NCBI GenBank assembly: GCA_021773435.1
Contig: JAJFKC010000030.1
Coordinates: 162,892-226,891, forward strand
DNA length: 64,000 nucleotides
DNA from: Porticoccaceae bacterium
GTDB lineage: Bacteria > Pseudomonadota > Gammaproteobacteria > Pseudomonadales > Porticoccaceae
Direction of reading: 5' to 3'
Made by a program: the position numbers and the translations under genes. Below, one piece after another: positions 44,358 to 54,605 of the stretch. The stretch's first letter is position 1. Every line of letters starts with the position of its first letter. The notes under the pieces are model-generated. The model was not told where the DNA came from, made no database searches, and saw only the letters and a list, made by a program, of their open reading frames with translations.

Positions 44358-46586
44358 TTAAGCGCCTGCAATTAAATCATTAAGCGTGGCACTAGGCCGC
44401 ATAAGTTTTTCAAGCTTTTCCCCATCAAGCTGAAAGTAACCGCCCATATCAACAGGATCACCCTGGCAAGCAATTAATTCATCAATAATCTTCTGTTCAT
44501 TATCGCCCAACGCTTTGGCCAGTTTCCCGAAGCGCGCAGCCAGGTCCGCATCTTCACTTTGAGCCGCTAAAGCCTCTGCCCAATACAACGCCAGATAAAA
44601 ATGACTACCGCGATTATCCAGCTCACCGACTTTACGTGATGGAGACTTGCCGGCCTTAAGAAATTTTCCAGTGGCTTCATCAAGGGCATTGGCAAGAACA
44701 ATCGCCCTGGAATTACCTGTCTTGGTGGCGAGGTCTTCCAAAGAAACGGCTAAAGCCAAAAACTCTCCCAGCGAGTCCCAGCGCAGATGATTTTCTTCAG
44801 CAAACTGCTGAACATGCTTGGGTGCAGAGCCACCCGCGCCAGTTTCGAATAAACCACCACCCGCCATCAGGGGCACAATCGATAGCATCTTTGCACTAGT
44901 ACCAAGTTCAAGAATCGGGAACAGATCCGTCAAATAATCCCTTAATACATTACCGGTGACAGAGATGGTGTCCTGACCACGCCTCATCCGCTCCATAGTG
45001 TATCGGATGGCATGATCCGGCCGTAGGATCGAGATATGCAAACCCTCCGTATCATGGTCTTTGAGGTACTTGTTGACCTTAAGAATCATCTGCGCATCAT
45101 GTCCTCGGCGCTCATCTAGCCAGAAGATGGCGGGCATACCGCTGGCACGCGCTCGTGTCACCGCCAACTTCACCCAGTCTTGAATCGGACCGTCTTTAGC
45201 CTGGAACATGCGCCACACGTCGCCCGTTTCAAGATTATCGTGTTGTAGCCAGACCTTACCGCTTTCGTCGACCACACGGATGCTGCCATTAGCAGGCAGC
45301 AAAAACGTCTTATCATGGGAGCCGTATTCTTCAGCCTTTTGCGCCATCAAACCGATGTTGGGTACTGTGCCAATAGTGGTTGGGTCGAAGGCGTCATTAT
45401 GCTTACAGAAGTTAATCACTTCCTGATACATTGGGGCATAACAGCTATCGGGAATCACCGCTTTGGTATCTTCTAGCTTGCCGTGGGAATCCCACATTTT
45501 GCCGCTCTCACGGATCATTGCGGGCATAGAGGCATCGACAATAATATCGCTGGGCACATGCAGGTTGGTAATACCCCGATCAGAATTCACCATGGCCAGC
45601 ATCGGCCGCGTTTCGTAGCACTTCCGTAAATCGATTTCCAGCTCGCTTCGCCTTGAATAGGGCAATTTATCGACTTTAAGTAAAGCCGCACCGAGGCCGT
45701 CATCGGGGTTTACACCGAGTTCATCTAGCGTATCACCATGTTTTTCCCAGGCATCCTTAAAATAAACGGTGATGGCGTGACCAAAAATAATTGGGTCAGA
45801 CACCTTCATCATGGTCGCTTTCAAATGCAGCGAGAACAGCAAACCTGCGTTCCTCGCGCCCTCCATTTCTTCTTCGAGAAATTTGCGCAACGCTTTGACA
45901 CTCATAAACTGGGCACTGACAATCTCATCAGCCTGCACAGTCACTTCTTTGAGTACTGTTACTTCACCGCCCTCCTCTATCAGTTCGATACTAAGAGTCG
46001 TGGCTTTATCCATCGTGCTGGAGATATCGCTGGAATAGAAATCGCCACTGCGCATATGAGCGACATGGGTTCTCGAAGCCTGGCTCCATTTGCCCATGGG
46101 GTGTGGATTGTCCCGCGCAAATTGTTTTACCGCATTTGGTGCGCGTCGGTCAGAGTTGCCTTCACGTAAAACCGGGTTAACGGCGCTACCGAGCACACCT
46201 GCATAAATAGCATGTGTTTTCGTTTCTTCATCGTTTACGGGGCTTTCAGGATAATCAGGTATCTCATAGCCCTTGGCCTGTAGTTCGGCGATAGCCGCCT
46301 GAAGCTGTGGAATCGAGGCGCTTATATTAGGTAGTTTAATGATATTAGCATTGGGATCCTGGGTTAAATCACCCAAAGTCTTAAGCGTATCGGGCATACG
46401 CTGAGCATCGCTTAGATTTTCAGGGAAGCCACTTAGTATTCGCGCGGCAAGCGAGATATCGCTGGTCTCAACTTCAACATCTGCGGCGGCAGTAAACGCA
46501 TTGACGATAGGAAGTAAAGAGTAGGTAGCCAGTGCTGGCGCTTCGTCAGTTATTGTATAAATAATTTTTGCCGTCTTTGTGGTCAT
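44358..46586 (-). CDS. icd: Isocitrate dehydrogenase, NADP-dependent, monomeric type
   Basis: TCA-cycle enzyme giving 2-oxoglutarate and NADPH. The 742 residues and the start [20 protein letters not shown] identify the monomeric (IDH-II) family, unrelated in size to the dimeric Icd. Conserved blocks include [52 protein letters not shown] and [18 protein letters not shown]. The start is ATG at 46586 after ACCCTTGGGGG. It is transcribed alone and is convergent with the Fe-ADH gene. Confidence 0.97.
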   Translation of the reverse strand: MTTKTAKIIYTITDEAPALATYSLLPIVNAFTAAADVEVETSDISLAARILSGFPENLSDAQRMPDTLKTLGDLTQDPNANIIKLPNISASIPQLQAAIAELQAKGYEIPDYPESPVNDEETKTHAIYAGVLGSAVNPVLREGNSDRRAPNAVKQFARDNPHPMGKWSQASRTHVAHMRSGDFYSSDISSTMDKATTLSIELIEEGGEVTVLKEVTVQADEIVSAQFMSVKALRKFLEEEMEGARNAGLLFSLHLKATMMKVSDPIIFGHAITVYFKDAWEKHGDTLDELGVNPDDGLGAALLKVDKLPYSRRSELEIDLRKCYETRPMLAMVNSDRGITNLHVPSDIIVDASMPAMIRESGKMWDSHGKLEDTKAVIPDSCYAPMYQEVINFCKHNDAFDPTTIGTVPNIGLMAQKAEEYGSHDKTFLLPANGSIRVVDESGKVWLQHDNLETGDVWRMFQAKDGPIQDWVKLAVTRARASGMPAIFWLDERRGHDAQMILKVNKYLKDHDTEGLHISILRPDHAIRYTMERMRRGQDTISVTGNVLRDYLTDLFPILELGTSAKMLSIVPLMAGGGLFETGAGGSAPKHVQQFAEENHLRWDSLGEFLALAVSLEDLATKTGNSRAIVLANALDEATGKFLKAGKSPSRKVGELDNRGSHFYLALYWAEALAAQSEDADLAARFGKLAKALGDNEQKIIDELIACQGDPVDMGGYFQLDGEKLEKLMRPSATLNDLIAGA

Positions 46587-46828
46587 ACTACCCCCAAGGG
46601 TGTGCGGTTTAATTTCAAAATATTAGATACAGGATATCTACTGCTTAAATGTCTGTATGAGTGACTACATGAACGGCTACTCACCGGCCACTGTGCACTG
46701 ATCGTAGCCAACAACTATAACATTCTGGCTACTCGAATTTAAAAAGGAAACTCAATATTGCAACAATCAATATCGGTACGGTGAAATGCAATTCGCTGAG
46801 GTGCGCATTTGATTGCTGTTCACAGGGG

Positions 46829-48136
46829 TTATCGACCAAACTGCTTAACCATCTCATTCCGCGCTTGCCAGCCCTGGGTAGTCGTGTCTGTCTGGACATC
46901 ATCCATCGTAATTACCTGGCCCTTTTCAATGGGTCGAGTTAATGTAACCTGACTTGCCAGGCCGATTGGCAGAGCATATGCGGCAACACTCGCCTCTGCT
47001 GGCATCAATCTGCCCCAAACGGTATAACCACCTTCGCCGTCAAGTATTTCGCCCATATTTAGATTTCGTTTTGCCACAGCAACCACATCACCATTGAAAC
47101 AGACTGGCATACCGGTGGGCTGCCTTAACAGCCCAGCACTGAAAATTGAAATATTAAGTTCGAGACCAATCAGGTGGAAGGGTTTATACATTGCCGAGTA
47201 GCGACCACTTTCATCGGTATTCACACCATATTGCGCAAAGCAGTCAGCGCTATAATCATTAGGAGCCTCAAATACACAATAGACACCCCAGCGTAGGTCT
47301 CGCGCAACTGGGCGACCATCTCGCTCAAGGCTTGAGACTACTTCAACCTGACCAGAGCGTTCCAATAAGCCCCCTGCGCTTTTTGGTTTCAACATCTCGG
47401 CAAGTTGATCAGCGCCACACGCCGGAAAACTGAGTCCAGCACCAGGCGCTTGTAAATCGGCTGCGTTGGCAATTGCCGCCATTTCAATAGAGGACTTTGT
47501 GCCATCAAGGAAGGAATTAAACATCTGACTGCGCATACCGGCAGCAGCGGCTTGCTCTGCGCTTAAACCATAGTGTGACCAAACGGTATCTGGGGTCGAC
47601 GCATGATAGGCTGGCAAATATTTGGTGCCCTTACCCGCCGCGACAACTTTAAAACCGCAGGACCTGGCCCAGTCGATTATCTCCATAGTCAGTGCGGGCT
47701 GATCCCCGTAAGCCATCGAATAAACCACACCGGCCTGCTGTGCCTGCTTTGCCAGGTAAGGCCCCGCCAACACATCAGCTTCGACATTCACCATAACCAC
47801 ATGCTTGCCAAATTCGGCACACAGTAAGGCGTGCTTGATACCCGCTGCGGGATGTCCAGTAGCTTCAACGACCACATCAACATCATCGGATCTAATTAAT
47901 GATTCAGCATCGTCGATAAATTCTGTCGCGGCCAGGCGTTCTTCTTCCCAACCAACCTCAAGGCAACGTGTTCTGGCCTGTGCCGGATCAAGATCAGCGA
48001 TGACCTTCACAACTAATCCCGGAGTGGTTGGCACCTGGGACAAAAACATCGTGCCAAATTTTCCCGCGCCGATTAAGCCTACTCTCACAGGTTGCTTATC
48101 GGCCTGGCGCTGCTTAAGTGCGGAATATAAATACAT
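46829..48136 (-). CDS. Homoserine-dehydrogenase-like NAD(P) oxidoreductase with C-terminal SAF domain
   Basis: The 435 residues begin with a Rossmann domain (VRVGLIGAGKFGTMF, about 18-32; VIADLDPAQ; DVVVEATGHPAAG), followed by a catalytic region and a SAF-like C-terminus (about 350-420: AKRNLNMGEILDGEGGYTVW, IEKGQVITMDDV). This combination is known in a family often annotated as homoserine-dehydrogenase-like or FlgA-like; its substrates are not established. It shares a minus-strand unit with the PhyH gene 31 bp upstream, suggesting oxidation of the hydroxylated product. Function remains unassigned. Confidence 0.8.
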   Translation of the reverse strand: MYLYSALKQRQADKQPVRVGLIGAGKFGTMFLSQVPTTPGLVVKVIADLDPAQARTRCLEVGWEEERLAATEFIDDAESLIRSDDVDVVVEATGHPAAGIKHALLCAEFGKHVVMVNVEADVLAGPYLAKQAQQAGVVYSMAYGDQPALTMEIIDWARSCGFKVVAAGKGTKYLPAYHASTPDTVWSHYGLSAEQAAAAGMRSQMFNSFLDGTKSSIEMAAIANAADLQAPGAGLSFPACGADQLAEMLKPKSAGGLLERSGQVEVVSSLERDGRPVARDLRWGVYCVFEAPNDYSADCFAQYGVNTDESGRYSAMYKPFHLIGLELNISIFSAGLLRQPTGMPVCFNGDVVAVAKRNLNMGEILDGEGGYTVWGRLMPAEASVAAYALPIGLASQVTLTRPIEKGQVITMDDVQTDTTTQGWQARNEMVKQFGR

Positions 48137-48167
48137 AGCTAATTGGTGTGATGAAATACACGTAAAA

Positions 48168-48947
48168 TTAACTGGCTAATTCAGCCAGCGTGTCATCTGT
48201 TAGCGGAGTAATGGGTGAAAAATCACGATGGGCCAGCCATTCAGCGCGCTTAAACCGACGGATATGATTATCTACATGGCACAACGATAAATAAACGATG
48301 GTTCGATCCATAGGACTAATGTTGGCCGGACTGGCATGCACCAATAAGCTCGAAAACAGCAACATTGAGCCTGCAGCACCAGTGGGCGCGACACAGCCAC
48401 CTTGCTGATATAAATCAGTCACCTTGTCTCGATCCAGAGTCCATAGGGGATAGCTAGTCGTCACAAGGTCATGTCCGGCTTCCACCACGCCTTGTTTATG
48501 GCTACCCGGTAGAAATAATAACGGCCCATTGGCTGCAGTAACATCGTCAAGAAACACCGCGATATTCATCGCCCTTGGTTCAGGCATCAAATCATCACGG
48601 GCCCAGGTGCCATAATCCTGGTGCCATTGCCAGACATCGCCATCAAATGCAGCTTTTGCATTGACCTTATATTGATGGATATAAACTGGACCGTCGAGTA
48701 ATTGCATGACCGGTTTGATCAGCCGCGGATGTGCTCCCAGTCGTCTAAACGCTTCGTTATAAGTGTGCGCTGCGAAGGCGGTGCGGGCAACACCGGATGT
48801 TTCCCGCCACACTTCCTCGCGTTGCGCCTGATAAACTTCAGTCGAGGCCTGCTTCAAAATCTTTGTTTCTTCCTGGCTAAAAGTATCCGGAAAGAAAAGG
48901 TATCCTGATTCATCAAATTCTTTAACTTGCTGATCGGTCAGCTTCAT
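48168..48947 (-). CDS. Phytanoyl-CoA dioxygenase (PhyH) family oxygenase
   Basis: Fe(II)/2-oxoglutarate-dependent hydroxylase of 259 residues. The double-stranded beta-helix carries the iron-binding HxD in WQWHQDYGTW (about residues 103-112), LLFLPGSHKQG, and the distal His in LLVHASPANISPMDRT with the 2-oxoglutarate-binding Arg. Family members hydroxylate diverse small molecules, so phytanoyl-CoA is not implied. It precedes the SAF-domain oxidoreductase and is divergent from an atypical SDR gene, which may form one pathway. Start ATG at 48947. Confidence 0.9.
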   Translation of the reverse strand: MKLTDQQVKEFDESGYLFFPDTFSQEETKILKQASTEVYQAQREEVWRETSGVARTAFAAHTYNEAFRRLGAHPRLIKPVMQLLDGPVYIHQYKVNAKAAFDGDVWQWHQDYGTWARDDLMPEPRAMNIAVFLDDVTAANGPLLFLPGSHKQGVVEAGHDLVTTSYPLWTLDRDKVTDLYQQGGCVAPTGAAGSMLLFSSLLVHASPANISPMDRTIVYLSLCHVDNHIRRFKRAEWLAHRDFSPITPLTDDTLAELAS

Positions 48948-49206
48948 AAGTAGAGCTCATCATTTGGGGTAGCCCGTAAGGCCATCGACACAAGGGTCAT
49001 AACAAGGGTCATATGCTGTTCAAATTAGTTAGCGAGGCTCCCTGAGTTCCATCCCCGGTTGTGGCTGTAACGCTAATTGACATGCTAAACAGCTTGCCTC
49101 CTGATAGCCTGCTCGTATTATATGGAAACATACATGAGATGCACCCTGATTCACTTTGACAAGTTATCGGGTTAATCCATTACCCATAATCCATAAGGAG
49201 CAAGAA

Positions 49207-49908
49207 ATGACTGACAAAGTCGCTATCGTCACCGCCGCAAGTAAAGGTATGGGCGCGGCTTGCGCCCGCGAGCTCGCCCAACGGGGCTACAAACTGGCTA
49301 TTCTGGCGCGCTCTGATGCGATTCATGAACTTGCATCAGAAATTGGTGCCACGGCAGTACAGGGGGATGTCACGCAGCCGGATGACCTGGAGCGTCTGGT
49401 CGCGACCACAATGGAGACTTATGGCCGTATCGATGGCGTAGTTAACAGCGGTGGCTACGCTGCGAAAGGGGATTTACTGGACATTTCCGACCAGGACTGG
49501 CATCAGTCAATGGATTTATTATTGTTAAATGTAGTTCGCTTAAGCCGTCTGGTCACCCCTATTATGGAAAAACAGGGTAACGGCTCCATTGTAAATATCA
49601 CTACCATGGCCGCAAAAGAACCGGATGCAACCTACGCCCTGTCGGCAACCATCCGCGCCGGAACTTCCGTATTCACCAAAATGTTTGCTTCACAATACGC
49701 GGCTAAAAATATTCGCATGAATTGCGTATTACCCGGCTTATTTGACAGCTTTACGGCCGACGCCGCCACGCTTGCTGCCTTGCCTATGGGTCGAGCCGGT
49801 GCCGTCTCAGAAATGGCGAAAACCGTCGCTTTTTTGTTGTCCGAAGATGCCGGGTATCTTACTGGGCAAAGCATCACTGTTGATGGAGGTTATGGCACGA
49901 CATTTTAA
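49207..49908 (+). CDS. Atypical short-chain dehydrogenase-like protein lacking the catalytic lysine
   Basis: SDR fold of 233 residues from the ATG at 49207, which follows AAGGAGCAAG; an in-frame upstream extension was rejected. The nucleotide motif TAASKGMGAACA is present (about 8-19), but NNAG is replaced by NSGG, and the usual YxxxK reads YALSA, so the catalytic Lys is missing. The end GQSITVDGGYGTTF is normal. Divergent SDR branches with this loss exist; activity may be altered. It faces the PhyH/SAF pair across a 259-bp divergent region. Confidence 0.82.
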   Translation: MTDKVAIVTAASKGMGAACARELAQRGYKLAILARSDAIHELASEIGATAVQGDVTQPDDLERLVATTMETYGRIDGVVNSGGYAAKGDLLDISDQDWHQSMDLLLLNVVRLSRLVTPIMEKQGNGSIVNITTMAAKEPDATYALSATIRAGTSVFTKMFASQYAAKNIRMNCVLPGLFDSFTADAATLAALPMGRAGAVSEMAKTVAFLLSEDAGYLTGQSITVDGGYGTTF

Positions 49909-50013
49909 TCGTTGTTGCCCGTACAAATTATACGTCGTATTAAAAACGGTACTTACCCTCTTGACGATCTCGGTAATTCCTAAATCACCAGAAACCACAT
50001 CAGGATTAAAAGC

Positions 50014-50499
50014 ATGCCCTCCTTTGATATCGTCTCCGAAGTTGACACATCCGAAATACGTAATGCGACAGAAAACTCTGAGCGCGAGCTAACTACACGC
50101 TTTGACTTTCGAGGAGTTACGGCTGCTATAGAACTGAAGGATGACGTTATAACTCTCTCCGCAGAGGCTGATTTTCAATGTCGGCAGATGCTCGATATCG
50201 TCAGCAAAAACCTGGTAAAGCGTAATATTGATCCCAACAGTATCGATGTCGATGACGACTGCATTCATAGCGGTAAAACTTTCTCGCTCGCCGTGACATT
50301 CAAACAAGGTATTGATCAGCCAACCGCCAAGAAGATAGTCAAACTGGTCAAAGATGCAAAATTAAAAGTACAACCAGCAATTCAAGGTGAAAAAATCAGA
50401 ATTACTGGCAAGAAGCGCGACCAACTGCAGGAAGTAATGGCTCTGGTACGCGCTGCAGAATTAGGCCAGGCATTTCAGTTTGATAACTTCAGGGATTAA
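50014..50499 (+). CDS. yajQ: YajQ-family nucleotide-binding protein
   Basis: Two-domain ferredoxin-like protein of 161 residues. [11 protein letters not shown] at the start, [14 protein letters not shown] (about 22-35) and the C-terminal [20 protein letters not shown] and [17 protein letters not shown] are near-invariant in YajQ. Xanthomonas homologues bind c-di-GMP and act with a regulator in virulence; in E. coli it binds nucleotides. The role here is open. The ATG at 50014 has a weak ribosome binding site. Confidence 0.95.
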   Translation: MPSFDIVSEVDTSEIRNATENSERELTTRFDFRGVTAAIELKDDVITLSAEADFQCRQMLDIVSKNLVKRNIDPNSIDVDDDCIHSGKTFSLAVTFKQGIDQPTAKKIVKLVKDAKLKVQPAIQGEKIRITGKKRDQLQEVMALVRAAELGQAFQFDNFRD

Positions 50500-50549
50500 T
50501 TACTCTGTTATTTTGCACCGAAAACAGTGGCAAACCCCATAAAGTTAGG

Positions 50550-50696
50550 TCAATGATTAATTAAAATCTGAGTTAATCTTTCACAATTCGGATCAAAATC
50601 GCCGCGTTTTAACAAGGTTGCCAAATTGTCGATAGAAATCGGTTCAGAATGTTCAGCGATGCCTCGCGCTTTTTCATCAAGGAACTCTTCTTCCAT
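50550..50696 (-). CDS. Possible 48-residue small protein in frame behind the VOC gene
   Basis: An ATG at 50696 opens a 48-codon frame that ends TGA at 50550. It starts MEEEFLDEKARGIAEHSEP and has a plausible amino-acid mix. The same frame is open without interruption back to the TAG stop of the VOC gene, 31 bp before the ATG. It could be a small translated protein, or the decayed or readthrough C-terminal end of the VOC protein. I do not recognise the sequence. Confidence 0.4.
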   Translation of the reverse strand: MEEEFLDEKARGIAEHSEPISIDNLATLLKRGDFDPNCERLTQILINH

Positions 50697-50726
50697 GCAG
50701 ATAGTGCCAACAGTGATAGCGGGCTG

Positions 50727-51134
50727 CTAGTCACTCCGCTGTAAGAGCTCGACCCAATTGCCATCAGGGTCTTCGATCATTGATATGGTAATGCCCGGTC
50801 GCGCCTCCATAGGAGCCACTGCTACTTTATAGCCTGCGGCCTTACACTCCTCAGTCGCTTCGACTAAATTATCAACTGAAATCGTAAAATACCGCAGACC
50901 TGTCGCTCCACGCATACCGCCAGGAGGTGCCGAGGCTTTCGGGTCTTTGCCATGAACCACGATTTTTAGCACCGTGGTGCCACAAAGTAATCGCGTCATT
51001 TTACCGCCCCCGGGCAAGGGCAACTCGCTCTCAAGCTCTAAACCCAGCGTATCTCGATAAAATGCTAATAAGGGCTCTGCGTCTTTAGTAACCAAGCCAA
51101 GATCAATGGAATCTTTAATTATGTTGGCGGGCAT
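50727..51134 (-). CDS. VOC (glyoxalase/bleomycin resistance) family protein
   Basis: Single VOC module pair of 135 residues: DLGLVTKDAEPLLAFYRDTL (about 10-29), TGLRYFTISVDNLVEATEEC and IEDPDGNWVELLQ near the end, where the Glu is the usual metal ligand. Members include lactoylglutathione lyases, dioxygenases and resistance proteins; the substrate is unknown. It starts with ATG at 51134. The stop is TAG, followed in frame by another 59 open codons. Confidence 0.85.
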   Translation of the reverse strand: MPANIIKDSIDLGLVTKDAEPLLAFYRDTLGLELESELPLPGGGKMTRLLCGTTVLKIVVHGKDPKASAPPGGMRGATGLRYFTISVDNLVEATEECKAAGYKVAVAPMEARPGITISMIEDPDGNWVELLQRSD

Positions 51135-51321
51135 GATGAGATCCTCTTTCAGTTTTTGTTAAAAATAAGTTAAATTATATTTTCAATAGATTACGAGTCA
51201 GCAATTTTAAAAAGCGCCAATTTTTAGAGGTGCCCTTGAGTCATTTTTCATGGAGATTATCATGCTGGTCAGAAAAATTCATAAATCAATCGAGACCGAC
51301 TCCAGTGATTGTTTTTGATAT

Positions 51322-52134
51322 CTATCCTACCTTCTTAAGCGTGTATTTGACGACAAGCGCTATGATAGGCAAGCAGCCCATAACCGCGACCACCGTTGCC
51401 CCTGTGGGCAGATCCGCGATAAAAGATAGCCACAGACCCGCCGCACTGACACAGCCCCCCAAACACCAGCCGATCAACAGCCGGCTGCGAAACGACTGGC
51501 TGAGTAAGGAGGCGCTGAAGGCCGGTATGATCAGAAAAGCGAACACCAATAGCACCCCGGCCAGGTTGACCGCGAGTGTAATTACCACGGCAAAGGAGGC
51601 GAAGAATAAAAACTCCCAGAGATACCCGGCCACCGCCGCTCCTGACTCGTGAAACGAGAGACGATAAAAACGTTGGCGGAAGCACCAGTGAAAGAGTGTT
51701 AGCAAGCCGTACATGACGGCAACAAAGGCAATCTCAGACCACTGCACCCACAAGATCTGCCCGTTAAGCAAGCCTTTGAGTTCCTCCATGCCTTGATTGG
51801 AGCGACTTAGCACGACGATGGAAAGTGCGGTTGCCACTACATAGACACAGCCGATGGTAACCTCCCGTGCGGTTTTATCCGGGAGTTGCCGCAATTTGGC
51901 AAAGCCGGCAGCGGCTATCAACGTGGCTGTGAAGGCGTAGAGCTGGGCCATAACGCCATGTGCTTCCTGCCCCAGCAGGAAGGCAAAACTAATACCCAGC
52001 GCCGCCACCTGGGCCAGCGCGAGATCGACAAAAATAATACCGCGCGCCAACACGTGTAAGCCCAGATAGGTGTGGGTGCCTATCATCAAGATACTCAAGG
52101 CAAACGCCGGTAACAGGATCAGCCAGGCTTCCAT
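51322..52134 (-). CDS. ZnuB/MntB-type metal ABC transporter permease
   Basis: Integral membrane subunit of 270 residues with about eight hydrophobic helices. Family features include THTYLGLHVLARGIIFVDLALAQ (about 22-44) with the FVDLALAQVAALG signature and VNLAGVLLVFAFLIIPAFSA near residue 205. Such permeases carry Zn or Mn from the binding protein. It is 3 bp past the binding-protein gene. No ATP-binding subunit is encoded in the operon or within the window. Confidence 0.92.
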   Translation of the reverse strand: MEAWLILLPAFALSILMIGTHTYLGLHVLARGIIFVDLALAQVAALGISFAFLLGQEAHGVMAQLYAFTATLIAAAGFAKLRQLPDKTAREVTIGCVYVVATALSIVVLSRSNQGMEELKGLLNGQILWVQWSEIAFVAVMYGLLTLFHWCFRQRFYRLSFHESGAAVAGYLWEFLFFASFAVVITLAVNLAGVLLVFAFLIIPAFSASLLSQSFRSRLLIGWCLGGCVSAAGLWLSFIADLPTGATVVAVMGCLPIIALVVKYTLKKVG

Positions 52135-52137
52135 GGT

Positions 52138-53049
52138 TTAGTCTCCCCCGGTTTGCGAGAGGATCGCCACGATGCGGTCAAATAAATCAACATAGGTCTC
52201 TATTTGTGGTAAGGCCCCCGCTGACTGGGGCAAGACCGCGATCCGGATACCGGTTTGATCATGCAGATACCGTGCAGAGCGCCGTTCGTAGTAGGGTTCC
52301 ATAATCAACAGGTCAATCTGCTCAGATTTAATACGCTGAACCAGCTGACTTAAATGTGCGGCACTGGGCGCAATGCCGGGCATGGGTTCCACTTCATCGA
52401 CGACGGAAAAACCAAAGGCATCTGCCAGGTAGATAAAAGAGGTGTGGTAAGCGATCACGGCTTGACCGCGTAAAGGGATCAGGGTCGTTTGCCATTCTTT
52501 GAGCTTTTGCTCCAGAGTTTGCTCGAAGGCGGCGAGTCGGGCCTGGTAATCGGCCTGGCCAGGAGGATCCAGTTCGCCGAGCCGGGTAGCAATGGCGCGC
52601 GCCATGTGCGCTCCGTTACGTGGATCAAGCCAGTAATGGGGATTGCCTTTTGCGTGCACATCCCCCATCGCCCGCGAGACTGGGCCAGTCATCTTTCCCA
52701 GCAGTGGCACAGTCAGGGACAAGTCCAGATAACCCGCATTACCACTTTGCACGCGCCCGTTGCGGGCTGACTGTAACAAGGGAGGCAGCCAGCCGATTTC
52801 CATGTCGGCACCAACGAGAATCAACAACTCGGCCCGGGATACCTTGCGGATCATACTGGGCTTGGCCTCGGCAAAGTGTGGGTCCCGCGTGCCCGGAGTC
52901 AGGCTCACTACGTCAACCGCAGCCCCGCCTATCGCGCGGGCGATGGCGGCCAGATCTTCCGTGGTGGTTACCACTTGTAAGGCCGCCTGGCTGTTCACCG
53001 CCCCCATCACAAGAAAAAGCAATAAAGCGTGCTGAATAAACTGTTTCAT
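52138..53049 (-). CDS. ZnuA-like periplasmic metal-binding protein
   Basis: Cluster A-I/TroA-type binding protein of the metal ABC importer. The ATG at 53049 has an ideally spaced AGGAG (6 nt), while the ATG two codons earlier sits against it; this gives 303 residues with a signal peptide to about residue 23. Metal ligands are visible as His in RDPHFAEAKPS, His in NPHYWLDPRNG, His in IAYHTSFIYLADAFG and the acidic residue of LIMEPYYERR. The His-rich loop typical of ZnuA is short, so Mn or Fe are not excluded. Confidence 0.92.
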   Translation of the reverse strand: MKQFIQHALLLFLVMGAVNSQAALQVVTTTEDLAAIARAIGGAAVDVVSLTPGTRDPHFAEAKPSMIRKVSRAELLILVGADMEIGWLPPLLQSARNGRVQSGNAGYLDLSLTVPLLGKMTGPVSRAMGDVHAKGNPHYWLDPRNGAHMARAIATRLGELDPPGQADYQARLAAFEQTLEQKLKEWQTTLIPLRGQAVIAYHTSFIYLADAFGFSVVDEVEPMPGIAPSAAHLSQLVQRIKSEQIDLLIMEPYYERRSARYLHDQTGIRIAVLPQSAGALPQIETYVDLFDRIVAILSQTGGD

Positions 53050-53058
53050 TGCCATCTC

Positions 53059-54504
53059 CTAAAATGTGTGGGCCGTATGGCTGCCAAGACTGAATTCCAT
53101 CTGTAAAAACAGGGAATCCGCGTTGCCGCCATCGAGGTGTTCCGCCCAGTCGCGATTGTATTGCAGCCGCAACTTACTGTACTCCGAGGGATACCAGGTC
53201 AGGTTCGGTGAGAGGCGTTTGCGCCTGTCCCGGAACGGGTCGTCGTCGGTGCTGACGCCGCCATCCGCTTCGGCAAATTCCGTTCTTAATCCGGCCACCC
53301 AGCCGGGGCGAAAGCCCCATAGAGCCTGGCTGAAGAATCCCCAATCTTTCAACGTTTCCTGCGTTGGGTCTTCTGAATCGCCCGCTTCATAGCGCCGCTG
53401 TAACACTTCTGTGTGCCAGGAAACAAAGGGAAAACCACGCTGGACGTAGGCGGGTTGCCATTTCAGGTATACATCGGTGCCAACAATGGTGGTGTCCGTG
53501 GAACGACCGCTGGCATTCGGCCCGATCAGACCCGAGAACCCCATATTCATACTCAGGGTATCGGAGAGATCAAAGCCGTTGAGCCAACGGGCCGAGTACA
53601 GGAGATCGCTCTGATCCCGCCCATCACGGTCGATCAGAGCATGACCGCCGATGGTTTCGGGATCTGTCGGGTCTCCTCCGGCACCTTCGGCCAGGAAACT
53701 GGTGACCGTTTCACCGTTGGCATTTTGTGCACCCAGGTATAGCTCACTGTACCAGGGGGTCGGCGCTAGCCATGACACTCGCGCGCCCTGGCTGCGCAAA
53801 CCGTCACCACCAAAAAATCGCGAGAGTACAACGGGTTGATCGGCAAAGGCCCAGGTGTGAGGGTGTTGTGGATTCTGGCGGCCAAATTCTGTGAAATACT
53901 GCCCGCCCTTGACCTGCAAACCCCAGGGCAGGTGGCGTGTGGTCATGAAGGCCTCTTCCAGCTCCACTTCGGTTTCGCCTTCATTATCGATAAGAAAAAT
54001 AATATTGGTCTGGGCATCGAAGTAGGGATCAACGGTGGCACCCAGTGAAAGCTCCACATTTTGCACGGTAAAACCGTTACGGTTGGGATCGTGACCACCG
54101 GCTTGCAGGCCTTCCAGTTCGTCGTTATCGGCATTGGAACCGCCAGCCGCAAACAAGCCTGACAAGCCTATTCTCAAGGGGTTTGCTGTACTGGAGGTCA
54201 AGCCGGAAGAGGGTACGTCGGACGGGGAGGTCTGTTGACGGACAATGGTCGAGTTGGCAGCAGGCGTAATTTTATCCTGTGCTAATTGCATTACCTTGTC
54301 CTGCTCTAATTGCATTAAACGCTGCTCCAGAGCCTGGAGTCGAGACTGATATGCCTGTTGTGATTGCTGCATCTGCTGTTGTAGCTCGATTAGCTGCTGA
54401 CGCAACAAAGCGGAATCTTCTGCGGCAAGGCCGGGTAGTGAGAAGATTGCGCAGGCACCCATAAGGATACCCATTGGCGTTATACGATGAAGGTGATTAA
54501 ACAT
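53059..54504 (-). CDS. Outer-membrane beta-barrel protein with N-terminal coiled coil, in metal-uptake operon
   Basis: The 481-residue precursor has a signal peptide (about 1-28), then a Gln-rich coiled coil (about 30-70) and a long region of alternating barrel strands ending in aromatic-rich QMEFSLGSHTAHTF. The coiled coil followed by a barrel resembles phosphate-selective porin/OprP-like and other trimeric porins. It lies 9 bp before the binding-protein gene, so it probably provides the outer-membrane entry for the same metal ion. Function is inferred from context only. Confidence 0.75.
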   Translation of the reverse strand: MFNHLHRITPMGILMGACAIFSLPGLAAEDSALLRQQLIELQQQMQQSQQAYQSRLQALEQRLMQLEQDKVMQLAQDKITPAANSTIVRQQTSPSDVPSSGLTSSTANPLRIGLSGLFAAGGSNADNDELEGLQAGGHDPNRNGFTVQNVELSLGATVDPYFDAQTNIIFLIDNEGETEVELEEAFMTTRHLPWGLQVKGGQYFTEFGRQNPQHPHTWAFADQPVVLSRFFGGDGLRSQGARVSWLAPTPWYSELYLGAQNANGETVTSFLAEGAGGDPTDPETIGGHALIDRDGRDQSDLLYSARWLNGFDLSDTLSMNMGFSGLIGPNASGRSTDTTIVGTDVYLKWQPAYVQRGFPFVSWHTEVLQRRYEAGDSEDPTQETLKDWGFFSQALWGFRPGWVAGLRTEFAEADGGVSTDDDPFRDRRKRLSPNLTWYPSEYSKLRLQYNRDWAEHLDGGNADSLFLQMEFSLGSHTAHTF

Positions 54505-54605
54505 AATACGATTCCTGATTCAATTTTCTTAAACACACATAACGACCAGCACCGGCGCAAAGCCAGTGCAGGAAACTGTGAGAACTAAAGGTTTAAAGAA
54601 ATTGA

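Noticed and set aside
51230..51652. Plus-strand frame of about 140 codons opposite the metal permease
   Set aside because: The permease on the other strand has clear membrane helices and family motifs; the opposite frame has no recognisable domain and is a shadow.
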